64,000 nt of DNA from UBA1563 sp041671545 (GCA_041671545.1 JBAZBI010000008.1:124001-188000); one strand, 5' to 3'; shown: positions 19,052-29,805, counted from the first letter of the stretch. A program made the numbers and translations. Notes: a model not told the origin generated them from the letters alone.

Positions 19052-22000
19052 TTATTTCAAGAGCATCATCTTTTTAATCGATGAGTAATTTTGTTTTCCA
19101 TCGTCAGAAACAGCTTTTAAGTGGTAGAAATATACGCCTGAGGCGTATCCGCCTTTGGAGGATATTCCACTGGAAAGAGATTTGCTATTCATAGTCTGTT
19201 TCAGATTAAATACCATTGAATATCTTCCTGCAGATTTTTCTCCATCAACTAAAATCACTACTTCGTTTCCGAGTATATCAAAAACCTTAAGCGTTACAAA
19301 ACTATTTTGTGGAATTTGATATTCAATCATTGTTTCGGGATTAAATGGATTCGGATAATTTTGCAAGAGTGCAAACTCTGTTGGAATTGTTTCCTCGGTA
19401 TTTTTCCGAATTCCAGTAACGTAAGTAGAATTTATACTTCCTGGGGTACCGTGTCCGATCGAAGCTCGCCAGTTTTCACCAAGAGCATTCTCCATTGTCG
19501 GGTTCGCAAGTTCCAACGAAGAACCGCCGCCATCTGCTGCAATTGGCCAGGGCGCCTTATCATTATATGTAAGTGAATCAACAAGTTGACCGTCGGTATT
19601 ATAAAGAAATAGCGCTTCCCCGCTTCCGCTCAAACCGGAAGTCATATTTCCTAAAACATTTTTAACATTCGGATATTGCGAAGAAAAGAGAGTCATATCT
19701 GAACAAATTGTCAAATAAGAGTCAGGTTGAAGGATCGTTCCGGATGGAAATACATACGATGGAATCCGGTTCTCATCCATAAAAACCCATTCGGAAATAT
19801 CGATCTCCCCTTTCGATGTATTATATATTTCGATCCAATCACCTGAATCAAAAGTAATAGCTGAATTGTAATTAATCTCATTTATTGGAGTTATAGATTT
19901 TGTTTCACCTGCATACATAAAAACTCCAAGATCACTAATCGAACCATCACTATCTAAAGGAGAATTGGGATCACCGTTATTGATACAAAGAGAATTAGTT
20001 TGTAAATGATAATTACCTCCATCAGGATTAATTAAAAAAGGTTCACCGTAAATATTGTACTCTCCAATGAGTGTATCGCTGTTTGACAATGAGTAGTTGA
20101 TATTCAAGAATGAAAAATTATCAGCGGAAGCAGAAACATTTTTTGAATTCGCAAATATTGAATTTATTATCGATGCACTTCCTCCACCTCTATCCACAGC
20201 TTTCTCGAAACAGGAGACTCCGATGTTGTTTGAATAAAAAGTGGAATTTAAAACATTAGCAGATGAGAGACTATCTTTTACTCCGATACCAAGATTACAG
20301 CTAGAAATTATATTACGCACCACGTTTGTTGTTGATCCTTGACCAACTGAAATGCCTTTGTCACTGCAATTTGTAATATAATTATCGCTGATTGAAACGT
20401 TCAGAGAAGCATCTCCTAAATCGATTCCATCACTGTTGCTACCGGTAAAATCTCTAATTATATTATTACGAATGTCTGTAGTGACGTTCATAAATCCGAG
20501 ATCAATTCCATCCATATCCGAGATTGCATTTCCAATAAGCGTTGAATTTACTATCGAAAGATTTCCACCGTTACAGTTTATGTAATCACCAACTTCATAA
20601 ACATTTTCAAAACTGCAACCATCAACAATCATGTTACTCCACTGAGCTGAGATAGGAAGTTTAACATTATTAAAATGAACACTCTTGAAATGCACGGTTG
20701 AGTTCAAACTTGATATTGCGGCAAAAAAGTTAATCGGGTCTATTCCATTAGTAGCTAAAGAGATATTAACATTATTCAACTCAGAAATACCAATACTGTT
20801 TTCAAAACAAATCGCCCCCCACTTTTCAGATGGATAATATGAGGTAAGTGTGACCGGCTCTTCCACACTCCCCTTCATAATAATTTTGCCGTTCACGATA
20901 ATGTTTTTCCCGGAAGAAAAATATATAATTGTTCCCGGCTCAACTGTAACGACACCACTTGCGCCTATGGTAACATCATTTAAAACAAAATAGGGTGAAT
21001 TTGTTTTTGAAAGTGTCATCGGTTCATTAATAATTTGCGCTAACTCGCTTGAACTAATCTTTTCAAATTCAGCTATCAATTCTGTATCATCTGTAATTGC
21101 GTAAGTTATTGAATCGGCTGTTCCAACAACATTTTCATTTGTCGATTGCTGATTCAATTCAGCGTCAAGACTTAAATCAAAACTAACATCCGAACTTGTT
21201 GCACCGGATTGATGAATTTCTACTGCAAGTACATTTGTTCCTGCTAAAAGATAAGTTTTGTCAATCGTGAATTCAAAAAAAGTTGATTCTTCTGTGCCAC
21301 CAACTGCGACTGGTGTAAGAGAAGAAAAAGATAGAGTTCCGGTTGGCATATTTGATCGGAGAATTTCGTTTCCGTTTAAATAAACCACTGCTCCGTCATC
21401 ACGCATTAATTTCAATGTTAATTCTTTTACTGCTGCCAGATCATTTATTTGAAAAACACGGCGGTAGTATGAGGTAATGTATTTGCTCTGTGAGTTTGGA
21501 CCATAACTGATAACCGTTTTCTCATCGCCCTCTCCATAACCAAATTGAGCAGTCCCGAGTTTCCACGAGGTATCATTATAATCTGTACTTGCCCAAAAGC
21601 CTGTGGGAGTTGAACTTGCATCAGAATATCTCCAAAAGGAACTTTGCGGTATCAAATTCATTTTTGTTGATAAAACTTTTTCTTTCCACTGTTTAAAATC
21701 ATATCCGGGAGGTGGATATGCTTTTATCTGCAAAGGAATATTTTTGAAAAAAAGATTATTTTCACTCAAACTCTCTGAAAATCCGTTGACTTCTACTTTC
21801 CCTTCGTTTAAAATATTTGAAGTAATTTTTAGATTTACTCTTCCGGTAAGTCCGAACATATTGCTTAAATGTTGGATTGCATATGCCGGACGTTGAGTTG
21901 AATATGTTTTAAATTTCAGAACTTCAGAATCCCAGTACGTCATTGATGTAACGCCTGCGTGTTTGCCAAATCCGCCATCGATTGAAAGTGAATCAATTAG

Positions 22001-23857
22001 CGTTCCCCACTTTTGGATATGTCTCGGCATTTCATTTTGAAGTAGTGATTTTATACTATCGATTATCGCCACTACTCTATCGTTTGAAAATGTTTTATTT
22101 AAATGTTCAGAATAGCGTTGAACAAATTCATTTTTAAAATTAGGATTTGCTGAAAGTTTTCTGAAAATCTCGAAGTTAGTATTAATGTCCGATAATTGAT
22201 TTACCCCAATTCTATTCACATCAAATCCTCTGTCCATATCAACAAGAACCCACCGCCAGAGATTTTGGACTTTTCTGTCGCGCCAGGTCTCTCGATTATG
22301 CCCCCAACTTGGATTGGCGATGTAATCTTGAACAATTACAAAATCCATAAGATCATGAATATCAATTTTAGATGTAACATAATTATAATTTACCGGATCA
22401 GTTAAATCGTTTGTATTTACAAATCCGATCAAACTCATAAAGTCGGTTGAATCTCCGCTGATGATTCGACTATTATCTTCCAGGTGGTCTAAGTCTAACG
22501 GATCAACGTTGTAATGCTTTAGAAAATAATCATCAATAATTTTTTCGCGGAGATTATGGATTCCCCAATACGTACCGTTCAGGTATAAAACACCGGGTCT
22601 ATAATCCTGCATTGCATTTAGTATCTGATGTTTTAGAACGGTAACAAACATTCCGTCTCTAAACATCGTTGAAGTCCAATCGCTTCCGCTGTTTCGTAAA
22701 TACAACTCTTTAAATTGCTGATAAGGAAGGTCGTCAAATATTTTGTAATTTATGTGAGAACTTCCGTAATCCGTCCTCGCGTAAATATTAAATGGTTTCT
22801 GGGCGAACCTAAAAATGTTTTCACCACCAATTCTGGCGCCGGCATCTAAAAAAAATGCTCGGTCGGAATTCAAAGGGAAATATTCGAGACTTACGGGAAT
22901 TTCCCTCTCCTTATACGAGTTCACATAAATCCCTAATTGTTTATCCCACAAGAAAGTTGGATCAGTAACTAAAGACACCACCGGCAAATTTCTAGTTTCG
23001 CTTACAAAGTAGGAATTAGTAATTGTTTTACCCGGCATTTTTGCATCTTCAAATAATCGAGCCCGAACTATTGTATTTGCATTAATGCTGATCGGAGAGA
23101 GGTATTGTGTTGATTTACTTGATGGCTTTGAACCATCTGTGGTGTAACGAATAATTCCACTTCCGGTACTCGAGGTTAAAGATAATTGAATTGGGTTTTG
23201 ATAGAATCCTCCTTCGACCGAAAAGATTACAGCCCCGGATAAAGTTGTAGTATTCAACCCGATCGTAATGTTTGACACAAGTGGAGTTGGTTCTCCAATA
23301 AATTTTAAATTATTACTTCCATCGGGTTGTCTTCCAAAAGAAATATCTGTTGTTTGGTTTGGGAAAGTCAGCGAATCTACGACACTACCGCTGGAGTTAA
23401 ATAATCCTAATTTATCTCCTCCTTTATTAAGTTTAAAATTTGAGTGGCACCACTTTGTGGTAAACGAAATATTATTAGGCCACCAATTTCTAATTAAAGT
23501 TTTTCCCGGAATATTGTTGTAGTCATCAGCCCAGACCAAATAAAAGCTTTTCGCCGGAATAATTGTATTTGTCGGAAACTGCCACTTAGTCGGAATTGTA
23601 AAATCATCCGAAAGATAAAATCCACCGATATTAACATCTATATTTTCATCGTTGTAGAGTTCAATCCAATCAGAAAAATCACCAAAGTCAACCATATCGG
23701 GATTTGTGGTTAGATTGGAGGCAAGTACCTCGTTGATGTAAATACGAGGATTACCTTGACCAAATAGATTATTTATGGTTAAAAGTATGAAAAGAAGTAG
23801 AACTGGATATCTGGAAACGATCTTTTTCACATTCTCGGAAGTAAAGGATTGATTCAT
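19052..23857 (-). CDS. Secreted CotH/lamin-tail/beta-helix protein with T9SS sorting domain
   Basis: A 1601-residue exported protein with a signal peptide-like N terminus (VLLLFILLTINNLFGQG). In order it shows: a lamin-tail domain (about 38-150, INEVLASN and DWIELYNDENIDV); a chitobiase C-terminal-like module (IIRYTTDGSKPSS); a CotH kinase-like region (about 290-620, with LYLRNSGSDW, LNGTYWGIHNLREKI and WRWVLVDMDRGFD); a jelly-roll-like region (about 730-900); a parallel beta-helix (about 980-1300); a second lamin-tail domain (about 1370-1490, DWIEIYNTSKGEIDISEW); and a T9SS type A sorting domain (FALLQNYPNPFNPETMIEYQ, ASGVYFYHL). CotH relatives phosphorylate surface proteins. The protein is probably anchored or released at the cell surface. 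It converges tail-to-tail with the preceding gene, 20 bp apart. Confidence 0.88.
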   Translation of the reverse strand: MNQSFTSENVKKIVSRYPVLLLFILLTINNLFGQGNPRIYINEVLASNLTTNPDMVDFGDFSDWIELYNDENIDVNIGGFYLSDDFTIPTKWQFPTNTIIPAKSFYLVWADDYNNIPGKTLIRNWWPNNISFTTKWCHSNFKLNKGGDKLGLFNSSGSVVDSLTFPNQTTDISFGRQPDGSNNLKFIGEPTPLVSNITIGLNTTTLSGAVIFSVEGGFYQNPIQLSLTSSTGSGIIRYTTDGSKPSSKSTQYLSPISINANTIVRARLFEDAKMPGKTITNSYFVSETRNLPVVSLVTDPTFLWDKQLGIYVNSYKEREIPVSLEYFPLNSDRAFFLDAGARIGGENIFRFAQKPFNIYARTDYGSSHINYKIFDDLPYQQFKELYLRNSGSDWTSTMFRDGMFVTVLKHQILNAMQDYRPGVLYLNGTYWGIHNLREKIIDDYFLKHYNVDPLDLDHLEDNSRIISGDSTDFMSLIGFVNTNDLTDPVNYNYVTSKIDIHDLMDFVIVQDYIANPSWGHNRETWRDRKVQNLWRWVLVDMDRGFDVNRIGVNQLSDINTNFEIFRKLSANPNFKNEFVQRYSEHLNKTFSNDRVVAIIDSIKSLLQNEMPRHIQKWGTLIDSLSIDGGFGKHAGVTSMTYWDSEVLKFKTYSTQRPAYAIQHLSNMFGLTGRVNLKITSNILNEGKVEVNGFSESLSENNLFFKNIPLQIKAYPPPGYDFKQWKEKVLSTKMNLIPQSSFWRYSDASSTPTGFWASTDYNDTSWKLGTAQFGYGEGDEKTVISYGPNSQSKYITSYYRRVFQINDLAAVKELTLKLMRDDGAVVYLNGNEILRSNMPTGTLSFSSLTPVAVGGTEESTFFEFTIDKTYLLAGTNVLAVEIHQSGATSSDVSFDLSLDAELNQQSTNENVVGTADSITYAITDDTELIAEFEKISSSELAQIINEPMTLSKTNSPYFVLNDVTIGASGVVTVEPGTIIYFSSGKNIIVNGKIIMKGSVEEPVTLTSYYPSEKWGAICFENSIGISELNNVNISLATNGIDPINFFAAISSLNSTVHFKSVHFNNVKLPISAQWSNMIVDGCSFENVYEVGDYINCNGGNLSIVNSTLIGNAISDMDGIDLGFMNVTTDIRNNIIRDFTGSNSDGIDLGDASLNVSISDNYITNCSDKGISVGQGSTTNVVRNIISSCNLGIGVKDSLSSANVLNSTFYSNNIGVSCFEKAVDRGGGSASIINSIFANSKNVSASADNFSFLNINYSLSNSDTLIGEYNIYGEPFLINPDGGNYHLQTNSLCINNGDPNSPLDSDGSISDLGVFMYAGETKSITPINEINYNSAITFDSGDWIEIYNTSKGEIDISEWVFMDENRIPSYVFPSGTILQPDSYLTICSDMTLFSSQYPNVKNVLGNMTSGLSGSGEALFLYNTDGQLVDSLTYNDKAPWPIAADGGGSSLELANPTMENALGENWRASIGHGTPGSINSTYVTGIRKNTEETIPTEFALLQNYPNPFNPETMIEYQIPQNSFVTLKVFDILGNEVVILVDGEKSAGRYSMVFNLKQTMNSKSLSSGISSKGGYASGVYFYHLKAVSDDGKQNYSSIKKMMLLK

Positions 23858-23982
23858 TATTTATTGCTTTATAAAATTTAGTGCTGCAAAGATAAATAAT
23901 TATAAAGTAACTCAGAGTGATATTAGACGAATATATATCTTGATGATAAAAGGAAGAAAGTGATGAGCATTTTTAATGGTTT

Positions 23983-24687
23983 TTATTCTGAAAGCCTTTT
24001 AATTTCAGTTCTTATTTCTTCAATTACTTCTACATTAAAAATTTTCTTTTTACCTGTTCCAGATTTTATTGAAAAGACAAAAAATACTTTACCACTAAAT
24101 TCTTTTTCAAATTTCTCATGATTTTTTTTGTGCATCTCAATCCATTGATATTGATTCAACGCTTGTCCCGAGGCGATTGGTTTAATCTGAATTCCAATAT
24201 ATTGATCTGCGACTTTAATAAAAAAATCAACACTATATGTTCTATCCCATTTGTCTGAAGCTGGTTCAATTTTCATTTCAACAGCAGATTCTAATTGGCC
24301 ATAAATAGTTTCAATTTCGGTTCTGTATCCATCGTATGTTCTGCGAAGAACTAAATTATAAGCATATTCAATACATTCTTCTTCCGTTATAGATACTAAC
24401 TCCTTTTGAACTACCTCCGATAACTTTATAAAAAGAGTTTGACCAAGGCCATTAATATATTCTCTTGTGATTTTAAAACCACTTTTCTTTTTTTGTTTAC
24501 CTTCTGTAAAATAAAATTCCTCCCACTCTTTAAATCCATTTGGGGCACAACTTCTTATCAATTCGGATAAAGCTCCCACACTATAAGCTTTATTTAATCC
24601 CCATCTATTAAACGCATAATTCAAAAGTGTTTCGTGCTTAAACTTAAATCCCTCACCGTCTGTTGCAGAACTCCATTCTTTATTCAT
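23983..24687 (-). CDS. MjaI-family type II restriction endonuclease
   Basis: The 234-residue protein resembles the MjaI restriction endonuclease family by its text around EWEEFYFTEG, EECIEYAYNLVLRRTYDGY and the region VDFFIKVADQYIGIQIKP. The last contains an aspartate followed by Q-x-K, a plausible PD-(D/E)xK-type catalytic core (near residues 153-169). MjaI cuts CTAG, so this enzyme may do the same, but that is inference from the family. It lies 65 bp after the methyltransferase gene on the same strand, the normal layout of a type II pair. Identity as an endonuclease is supported mostly by this context and family resemblance. Confidence 0.78.
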   Translation of the reverse strand: MNKEWSSATDGEGFKFKHETLLNYAFNRWGLNKAYSVGALSELIRSCAPNGFKEWEEFYFTEGKQKKKSGFKITREYINGLGQTLFIKLSEVVQKELVSITEEECIEYAYNLVLRRTYDGYRTEIETIYGQLESAVEMKIEPASDKWDRTYSVDFFIKVADQYIGIQIKPIASGQALNQYQWIEMHKKNHEKFEKEFSGKVFFVFSIKSGTGKKKIFNVEVIEEIRTEIKRLSE

Positions 24688-24752
24688 AATTTGTCCAACA
24701 GAACCAATATAGTGACAGCAAATTGGTTCTAAAAAAGTAGTTGATATTTATT

Positions 24753-26054
24753 TTATTTGCCGTGAAATTCTTTATAAAGAGCTTTGAATTTATTCATGTA
24801 TTTATAATCTGTTTTGTTATCCACTTCAACCATACCATTTTTAATTAAGTGTGCATTTATAAAAGTTTTATTTTCAAGATAGAGGTAGCAAAGCAAATTG
24901 TTTTCACTGTCATACTTCAGATTGTCGTATTTCAGAAAAACTCTTTTGCCTTTTGTCTTATCAGTTAAAAATGAGGTCGCCTTTCCGTTTATTTTTGGGT
25001 CTTCTTTAATACCAATTAATTTCACGGTTAAGTCATTGCTCAAACGAATTTTTTCGGGGCTGATAATTTCTTTTACAGTGAAAAATTCTTCTCTCTTTGC
25101 AGAACTCTCCTTATCAATCTTAGAACCGAATTGAAGTTTTTTAACATCAATTTTCTTATCGAGTGCATGAGGATCTTTAAAAATGTATGGCTGCTTTTGA
25201 ATTTCCTTTCCAAAATCTAAATCGGTTTTCGTTTCAATAAATTCAAAAGTCGCATCATTCCCAAACAATCCCGACTGATTTGCAGAAAGTTTTTGTTTAA
25301 TGACGGGAATAAATTCATGATTGATTTCATAACCTACCGAATTTCTTCCTAGATTCTTTGCCGCAAGATTTGTTGTTCCACTACCAGCAAAAGGGTCAAG
25401 AACCGTATCACCAACAAATGCAAACATTTTTATTAATCGCTTTGGTAATTCTTCAGGAAACATTGCAATATGATTGTCCTGCCTTGTTCCCGCAAAATTC
25501 CAATGTCCCGCAAAAAATGTGTTCCATTCTTCAGCAGTCATTCTTGAAAGTTCTTTATTTTCTTTTGTTGGTTTTGGTGCATCTCCCAATTTTTTGAAAA
25601 TTAAAATAAATTCATAATCTAATTTCAAAATTCCGTTTCTTGGGTAAGGATAGGAACCCATTTGCACACCGCCGCCAGTCGTGTTAGATGTTGTTACCTT
25701 TTGCCAAATGATTGCGCCCATATAATCAAACCCGATGTTTTCACAGAATTTGATAATTTCTTCTCTGATGGGGATTACTTTATAGCGTCCATAATATACA
25801 GCGCGAGCAAACTGATCTCCAATATTTACGCAAAGCCGACAACCATTGTGAAGAGTTCTGTAACATTCTTTCCAAACTAAATTAAGGTTGTTAATATAGC
25901 TTTCATATGAGTCATGAAAACCTATCTGATTTTCTGTTCCATAATCCTTGAGTTGCCAGTATGGCGGAGAAGTAATTACCAGATGAACGGAATTATCTTC
26001 CAAATCGTTCATCTGTCTACTGTCACCATTTATTATTTTATGATGTGTTTTCAA
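24753..26054 (-). CDS. Type II DNA methyltransferase (beta class) with nuclease-like C-terminal domain
   Basis: A 433-residue protein. The methyltransferase part (1 to about 255) has the catalytic motif TSPPYW near residue 32 before the AdoMet motif LDPFAGSGTTNLAA near residue 220; this beta-class order is typical of N4-cytosine or N6-adenine enzymes, and SPPY suits N4-cytosine. Residues of about 320-432 look like a staphylococcal nuclease-type OB fold: VKLIGIKEDP, GKRVFLKYDN, NLLCYLYL and FINAHLIKNGMVEV. The catalytic arginines and glutamate expected in that fold read K, none and N, so this tail is probably a binding rather than a cutting domain. With the adjoining endonuclease it forms a restriction-modification system. 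Confidence 0.9.
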   Translation of the reverse strand: MKTHHKIINGDSRQMNDLEDNSVHLVITSPPYWQLKDYGTENQIGFHDSYESYINNLNLVWKECYRTLHNGCRLCVNIGDQFARAVYYGRYKVIPIREEIIKFCENIGFDYMGAIIWQKVTTSNTTGGGVQMGSYPYPRNGILKLDYEFILIFKKLGDAPKPTKENKELSRMTAEEWNTFFAGHWNFAGTRQDNHIAMFPEELPKRLIKMFAFVGDTVLDPFAGSGTTNLAAKNLGRNSVGYEINHEFIPVIKQKLSANQSGLFGNDATFEFIETKTDLDFGKEIQKQPYIFKDPHALDKKIDVKKLQFGSKIDKESSAKREEFFTVKEIISPEKIRLSNDLTVKLIGIKEDPKINGKATSFLTDKTKGKRVFLKYDNLKYDSENNLLCYLYLENKTFINAHLIKNGMVEVDNKTDYKYMNKFKALYKEFHGK

Positions 26055-26134
26055 TTGTCCTTTATTTTAGATCTAATTCCCTATTAATAAAAACTAAATT
26101 CAGAAGTTATATTTCAACTTTCTATTCCTCAACT

Positions 26135-28630
26135 TTACTTTTTCTCTTCCGCAGCGTTTGAAACATCTGGAACAATTTCATCTTCAATGAAAATTAATTG
26201 TTCGGTTTTCTCTACGTGCTTTGCAATAATTTTACTTCCTTCTTTAAAAGAACCTCGCAGAATTTCTTCTGCTAATGGATCTTCAATGTATTGTTGGATC
26301 GCTCTGCGCAAAGGACGAGCGCCAAACTTCTGGTCAAATCCTTTCTCTGCAATAAATTCTTTCGCAGAAGTTTCCAACACGATCTCCATTTTATTATCGT
26401 GAATGTTATTCAACAAATCTTTTATCTCAATATCAATGATCTTCAAAATGTCTTCCCTCTCAAGACTTCTGAAAACAATTGTTTCATCCAATCGATTTAG
26501 AAATTCCGGATTAAACAATTTCTTCATCGCGTCTTCGACAGTGTTTTTCATGTTGGAATATTGATTCTCAACACCGGAAAGCTGTGAAAAACCGAAAGCG
26601 CCGATCGACTTGATATCTCTCGCTCCGATATTCGACGTCATGATGATGATCGTATTTTTAAAATCTACTTTTCGTCCCAAACTATCAGTTAATAAACCTT
26701 CGTCTAAAACTTGAAGAAGAATTGAAAAAATGTCGGGATGAGCTTTTTCAATTTCATCAAATAAAACTACGGAATAAGGTTTTCGTCTTACTTTTTCGGT
26801 CAACTGTCCCCCCTCTTCGTAACCAACATATCCTGGAGGCGCACCAACTAAGCGTGAGACAGCGAATTTTTCCATGTACTCGCTCATATCAATTTTGATA
26901 AGTGCGGTATCCGAGTCAAACAAATATCTTGCAAGTACTTTACACAATTCGGTTTTACCAACTCCCGTTGGACCAAGAAAAATAAAACTGCCTATCGGGC
27001 GTTTAGGATTTTTTAATCCCGCTCTCGCTCTTCTGATCGACTTAGTTAATTTCGTAACTGCTTCATCCTGTCCAACGATCATTTTCTTTAATGATTCTTC
27101 CATGTTCAGAAGTTTGTCCGATTCTGTTTGTGCAACACGTGTAACCGGAATACCAGTCATCATTGCAACAACCGTGGCTATATCTTCTTCGGAAACATCA
27201 TAGATAATATCTTTTGTTTTCGCTTCCCATTCACGTTTAGCAATTTCAAGATCAGATTGAATCCGGCGTTCTTTATCACGTAAACGCGCAGCTTCTTCGT
27301 AATCTTGCTTTTTAACTACTAAAGTTTTTTCCTGTCTGATCTTTGCGATTTCATCTTCAAGCGAGAGAATTGCTTGCGGGACTTCAAAATTTCCCATGTG
27401 TACACGTGAACCCGCTTCGTCAAGAACATCTATTGCTTTGTCCGGTAAATGGCGGTCGGTGATATAACGTTCGCTTAATCTTACCGCAGCTTCAATTCCT
27501 TGATCGCTGTATTTTACATGATGATGTTCTTCGTATTTAAATTTTATGTTGAAGAGAATCTGAATAGTTTCATCAACATTTGGCGGTTCAACCATAATTT
27601 TTTGAAATCTACGATCAAGCGCACCGTCGGTTTCGATGTATTTTCTATATTCATCTAACGTTGTTGCACCGATGCATTGAATATCTCCCCGGGATAAAGC
27701 CGGTTTGAACATATTTGATGCATCTAATGAACCGGATGCGCCGCCCGCACCAACAATAGTATGAAGTTCATCAATGAAAAGAATCACTTCTTTAGCTTTT
27801 TCAAGTTCGTTCATCAACGCTTTCATACGTTCTTCAAATTGCCCGCGGTATTTTGTTCCGGCAACAAGTCCGGCTAAATCTAAAGTTACAACTCTTTTGT
27901 CTTGCAATATTCTCGGGACTTTTTTCTGAACGATACGCAATGCCAATCCTTCGGCAATAGCCGTTTTACCAACACCGGGCTCGCCGATCAGTACAGGATT
28001 ATTTTTCTTTCTTCTGCTCAGAATTTGAGCAACACGCTCAATCTCTTTTTCTCTTCCAACCACCGGATCCAATTTATCATCGATGGCAAGTTTGGTTAAG
28101 TCTCTTCCAAAATTATCAAGCACCGGAGTTTTTGTTTTTTCAATTTTCTTATCCATCTGAGGAGCAGTTCCCCGAAACGGTTCTTTCGGCTCCTTTGATG
28201 ATAGCATCTCATTCAATTCAGCACGCGTAATATCGTAAGTAATATTAAACTGATGGAGAATTTGAGTAGCAATATTTTCCTCATCACGTAAAAGCGATAA
28301 AAGTAAATGCTCGGTTCCGATAACATCGGCTTTATAAATTTTTGCTTCGATTTGTGTAATCTTTAAAACCTTCTCGGCTTGCTTTGTTAAAGGGATGTTC
28401 CCAATTGTAAGCGTTCCGCCGGAAGTACGAACTGTGTCTTCTACTGTTTTTTTTAATCTTACAAGATCGCAGTCCAGGTTTCGTAAAATACGGACAGCCA
28501 CACCTTGTCCTTCGCGGATAACACCGAGAAGTAAATGTTCTGTACCAATATAATCGTGACCAAGACGAAGGGCTTCTTCGCGGCTTAACCGGATCACATC
28601 TTGTAGTCTATCTGAAAAATTTCCATCCAT
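26135..28630 (-). CDS. clpC: ATP-dependent Clp protease ATP-binding subunit ClpC
   Basis: The 831-residue AAA+ unfoldase feeds proteins to ClpP. The N domain (about 1-145) contains the two Clp-N repeats (YIGTEHLLLGVIREGQG, VIGTEHLLLSLLRDEEN). The first AAA module has GEPGVGKTAIAEG and LFIDELHTIVGAG. A UVR motif (DYEEAARLRDKERRIQSDLE) lies in the middle region, which separates ClpC from ClpB and ClpA. The second AAA module has GPTGVGKTELCK and LFDEIEKAHPDIF. Length and domain order match the family. It starts 190 bp from the divergent floA gene, and the gap holds both promoters. No ClpP or McsA/B gene is nearby. Confidence 0.96.
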   Translation of the reverse strand: MDGNFSDRLQDVIRLSREEALRLGHDYIGTEHLLLGVIREGQGVAVRILRNLDCDLVRLKKTVEDTVRTSGGTLTIGNIPLTKQAEKVLKITQIEAKIYKADVIGTEHLLLSLLRDEENIATQILHQFNITYDITRAELNEMLSSKEPKEPFRGTAPQMDKKIEKTKTPVLDNFGRDLTKLAIDDKLDPVVGREKEIERVAQILSRRKKNNPVLIGEPGVGKTAIAEGLALRIVQKKVPRILQDKRVVTLDLAGLVAGTKYRGQFEERMKALMNELEKAKEVILFIDELHTIVGAGGASGSLDASNMFKPALSRGDIQCIGATTLDEYRKYIETDGALDRRFQKIMVEPPNVDETIQILFNIKFKYEEHHHVKYSDQGIEAAVRLSERYITDRHLPDKAIDVLDEAGSRVHMGNFEVPQAILSLEDEIAKIRQEKTLVVKKQDYEEAARLRDKERRIQSDLEIAKREWEAKTKDIIYDVSEEDIATVVAMMTGIPVTRVAQTESDKLLNMEESLKKMIVGQDEAVTKLTKSIRRARAGLKNPKRPIGSFIFLGPTGVGKTELCKVLARYLFDSDTALIKIDMSEYMEKFAVSRLVGAPPGYVGYEEGGQLTEKVRRKPYSVVLFDEIEKAHPDIFSILLQVLDEGLLTDSLGRKVDFKNTIIIMTSNIGARDIKSIGAFGFSQLSGVENQYSNMKNTVEDAMKKLFNPEFLNRLDETIVFRSLEREDILKIIDIEIKDLLNNIHDNKMEIVLETSAKEFIAEKGFDQKFGARPLRRAIQQYIEDPLAEEILRGSFKEGSKIIAKHVEKTEQLIFIEDEIVPDVSNAAEEKK

Positions 28631-28819
28631 ATTCTTAGTTCCCTTGTTTTAATCTATAACAATTTTAATTCTAAAATTGTTTCATGCCCAATATATTAAT
28701 TGAAAATTCTCCAATCAAGTTAGAAATAGCACGATTAATTGAATTTTCCGCACATCCCTTGAAAAACACCAAAAATAATTGTAAATAGAGGGAAGAAAAA
28801 AATATATTTAGGAGTAAAT

Positions 28820-29800
28820 ATGGAAGCATTAGCAGGCTTATCAGTAGTTCTTATTATTGTAGCCTTGATCATTCTCTTCATCATTCTCTATTTTGTGCCG
28901 ATCGGATTATTTGTAACGGCATTCTTTTCAGGAGTTAAGGTAAGAATATTTAAAGATTTAGTCGGAATGCGTTTACGTAAAGTTCCGCCGCACGTTATCG
29001 TTCGCGCAATGATCACTGCGACAAAAGCCGGTATTGCACTTGACATAGGTAAATTGGAAGCTCACTATCTTGCCGGTGGAAATGTTGAGCGTGTTATCAA
29101 CGCTTTAATTTCTGCCGATAAAGCAAACTTGGGTTTATCCTTTGAGCGCGCAACCGCGATCGATTTAGCGGGACGAGATGTTTTGGAAGCCGTTAAAATG
29201 TCGGTTCTTCCAAAAGTAATTGAAACGCCTTTAGTAGCAGCAATGGCGAAGAACGGAATTCAGCTTAAAGCGATTGCAAGAATAACAATTCGAACTAATA
29301 TCGATAGACTCGTCGGCGGTGCAACCGAAGCGACAATTTTAGCCAGAGTTGGTGAAGGAATTGTTTCTACCATCGGCTCATCCGATACACACAAACATGT
29401 TTTAGAAAATCCTGATTCAATTTCCAAAGTGGTTTTGGCAAAAGGACTCGATGCCGGTACCGCGTTTGAAATTCTTTCGATTGATATTGCCGACGTTGAC
29501 GTTGGTGAAAATATTGGAGCAAAATTACAAACAGATCAGGCGCAGGCAGATTTACAAATTGCACGCGCACGCGCCGAAGAGCGTAGAGCCGCTGCAGTAG
29601 CGCTTGAACAAGAAATGGTCGCGGAAGTTGCTAAACAAAGAGCCCGTGTTACTGAAGCCGAAGCTGAAATTCCAAAAGCAATTGCAGAAGCGTTCCGCAG
29701 CGGACACCTTGGAGTAATGGATTATTATAATCTTAAAAACATTCAAGCTGATACACAAATGCGCGACTCGATTGCAAAACCGGAAGAGAAAAAAGGATAA
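28820..29800 (+). CDS. floA: Flotillin-like membrane scaffold protein FloA
   Basis: The 326-residue protein matches the FloA/YqfA (UPF0365) family over its full length. An N-terminal membrane hairpin (about 5-40) precedes a PHB/SPFH-like domain with VRIFKDLVGMRLRKVPP and GIALDIGKLEAHYLAGGNV. An alanine- and glutamate-rich helical region with repeated AEA and ARA units follows (about 235-295). FloA assembles functional membrane microdomains. The usual partner NfeD is not next to it; a small membrane protein starts 5 bp after its stop, followed by a helicase that overlaps that gene, so the three probably share a transcript. The AGGAG ribosome-binding site before the ATG is good. Confidence 0.95.
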   Translation: MEALAGLSVVLIIVALIILFIILYFVPIGLFVTAFFSGVKVRIFKDLVGMRLRKVPPHVIVRAMITATKAGIALDIGKLEAHYLAGGNVERVINALISADKANLGLSFERATAIDLAGRDVLEAVKMSVLPKVIETPLVAAMAKNGIQLKAIARITIRTNIDRLVGGATEATILARVGEGIVSTIGSSDTHKHVLENPDSISKVVLAKGLDAGTAFEILSIDIADVDVGENIGAKLQTDQAQADLQIARARAEERRAAAVALEQEMVAEVAKQRARVTEAEAEIPKAIAEAFRSGHLGVMDYYNLKNIQADTQMRDSIAKPEEKKG

Positions 29801-29805
29801 CCTAA

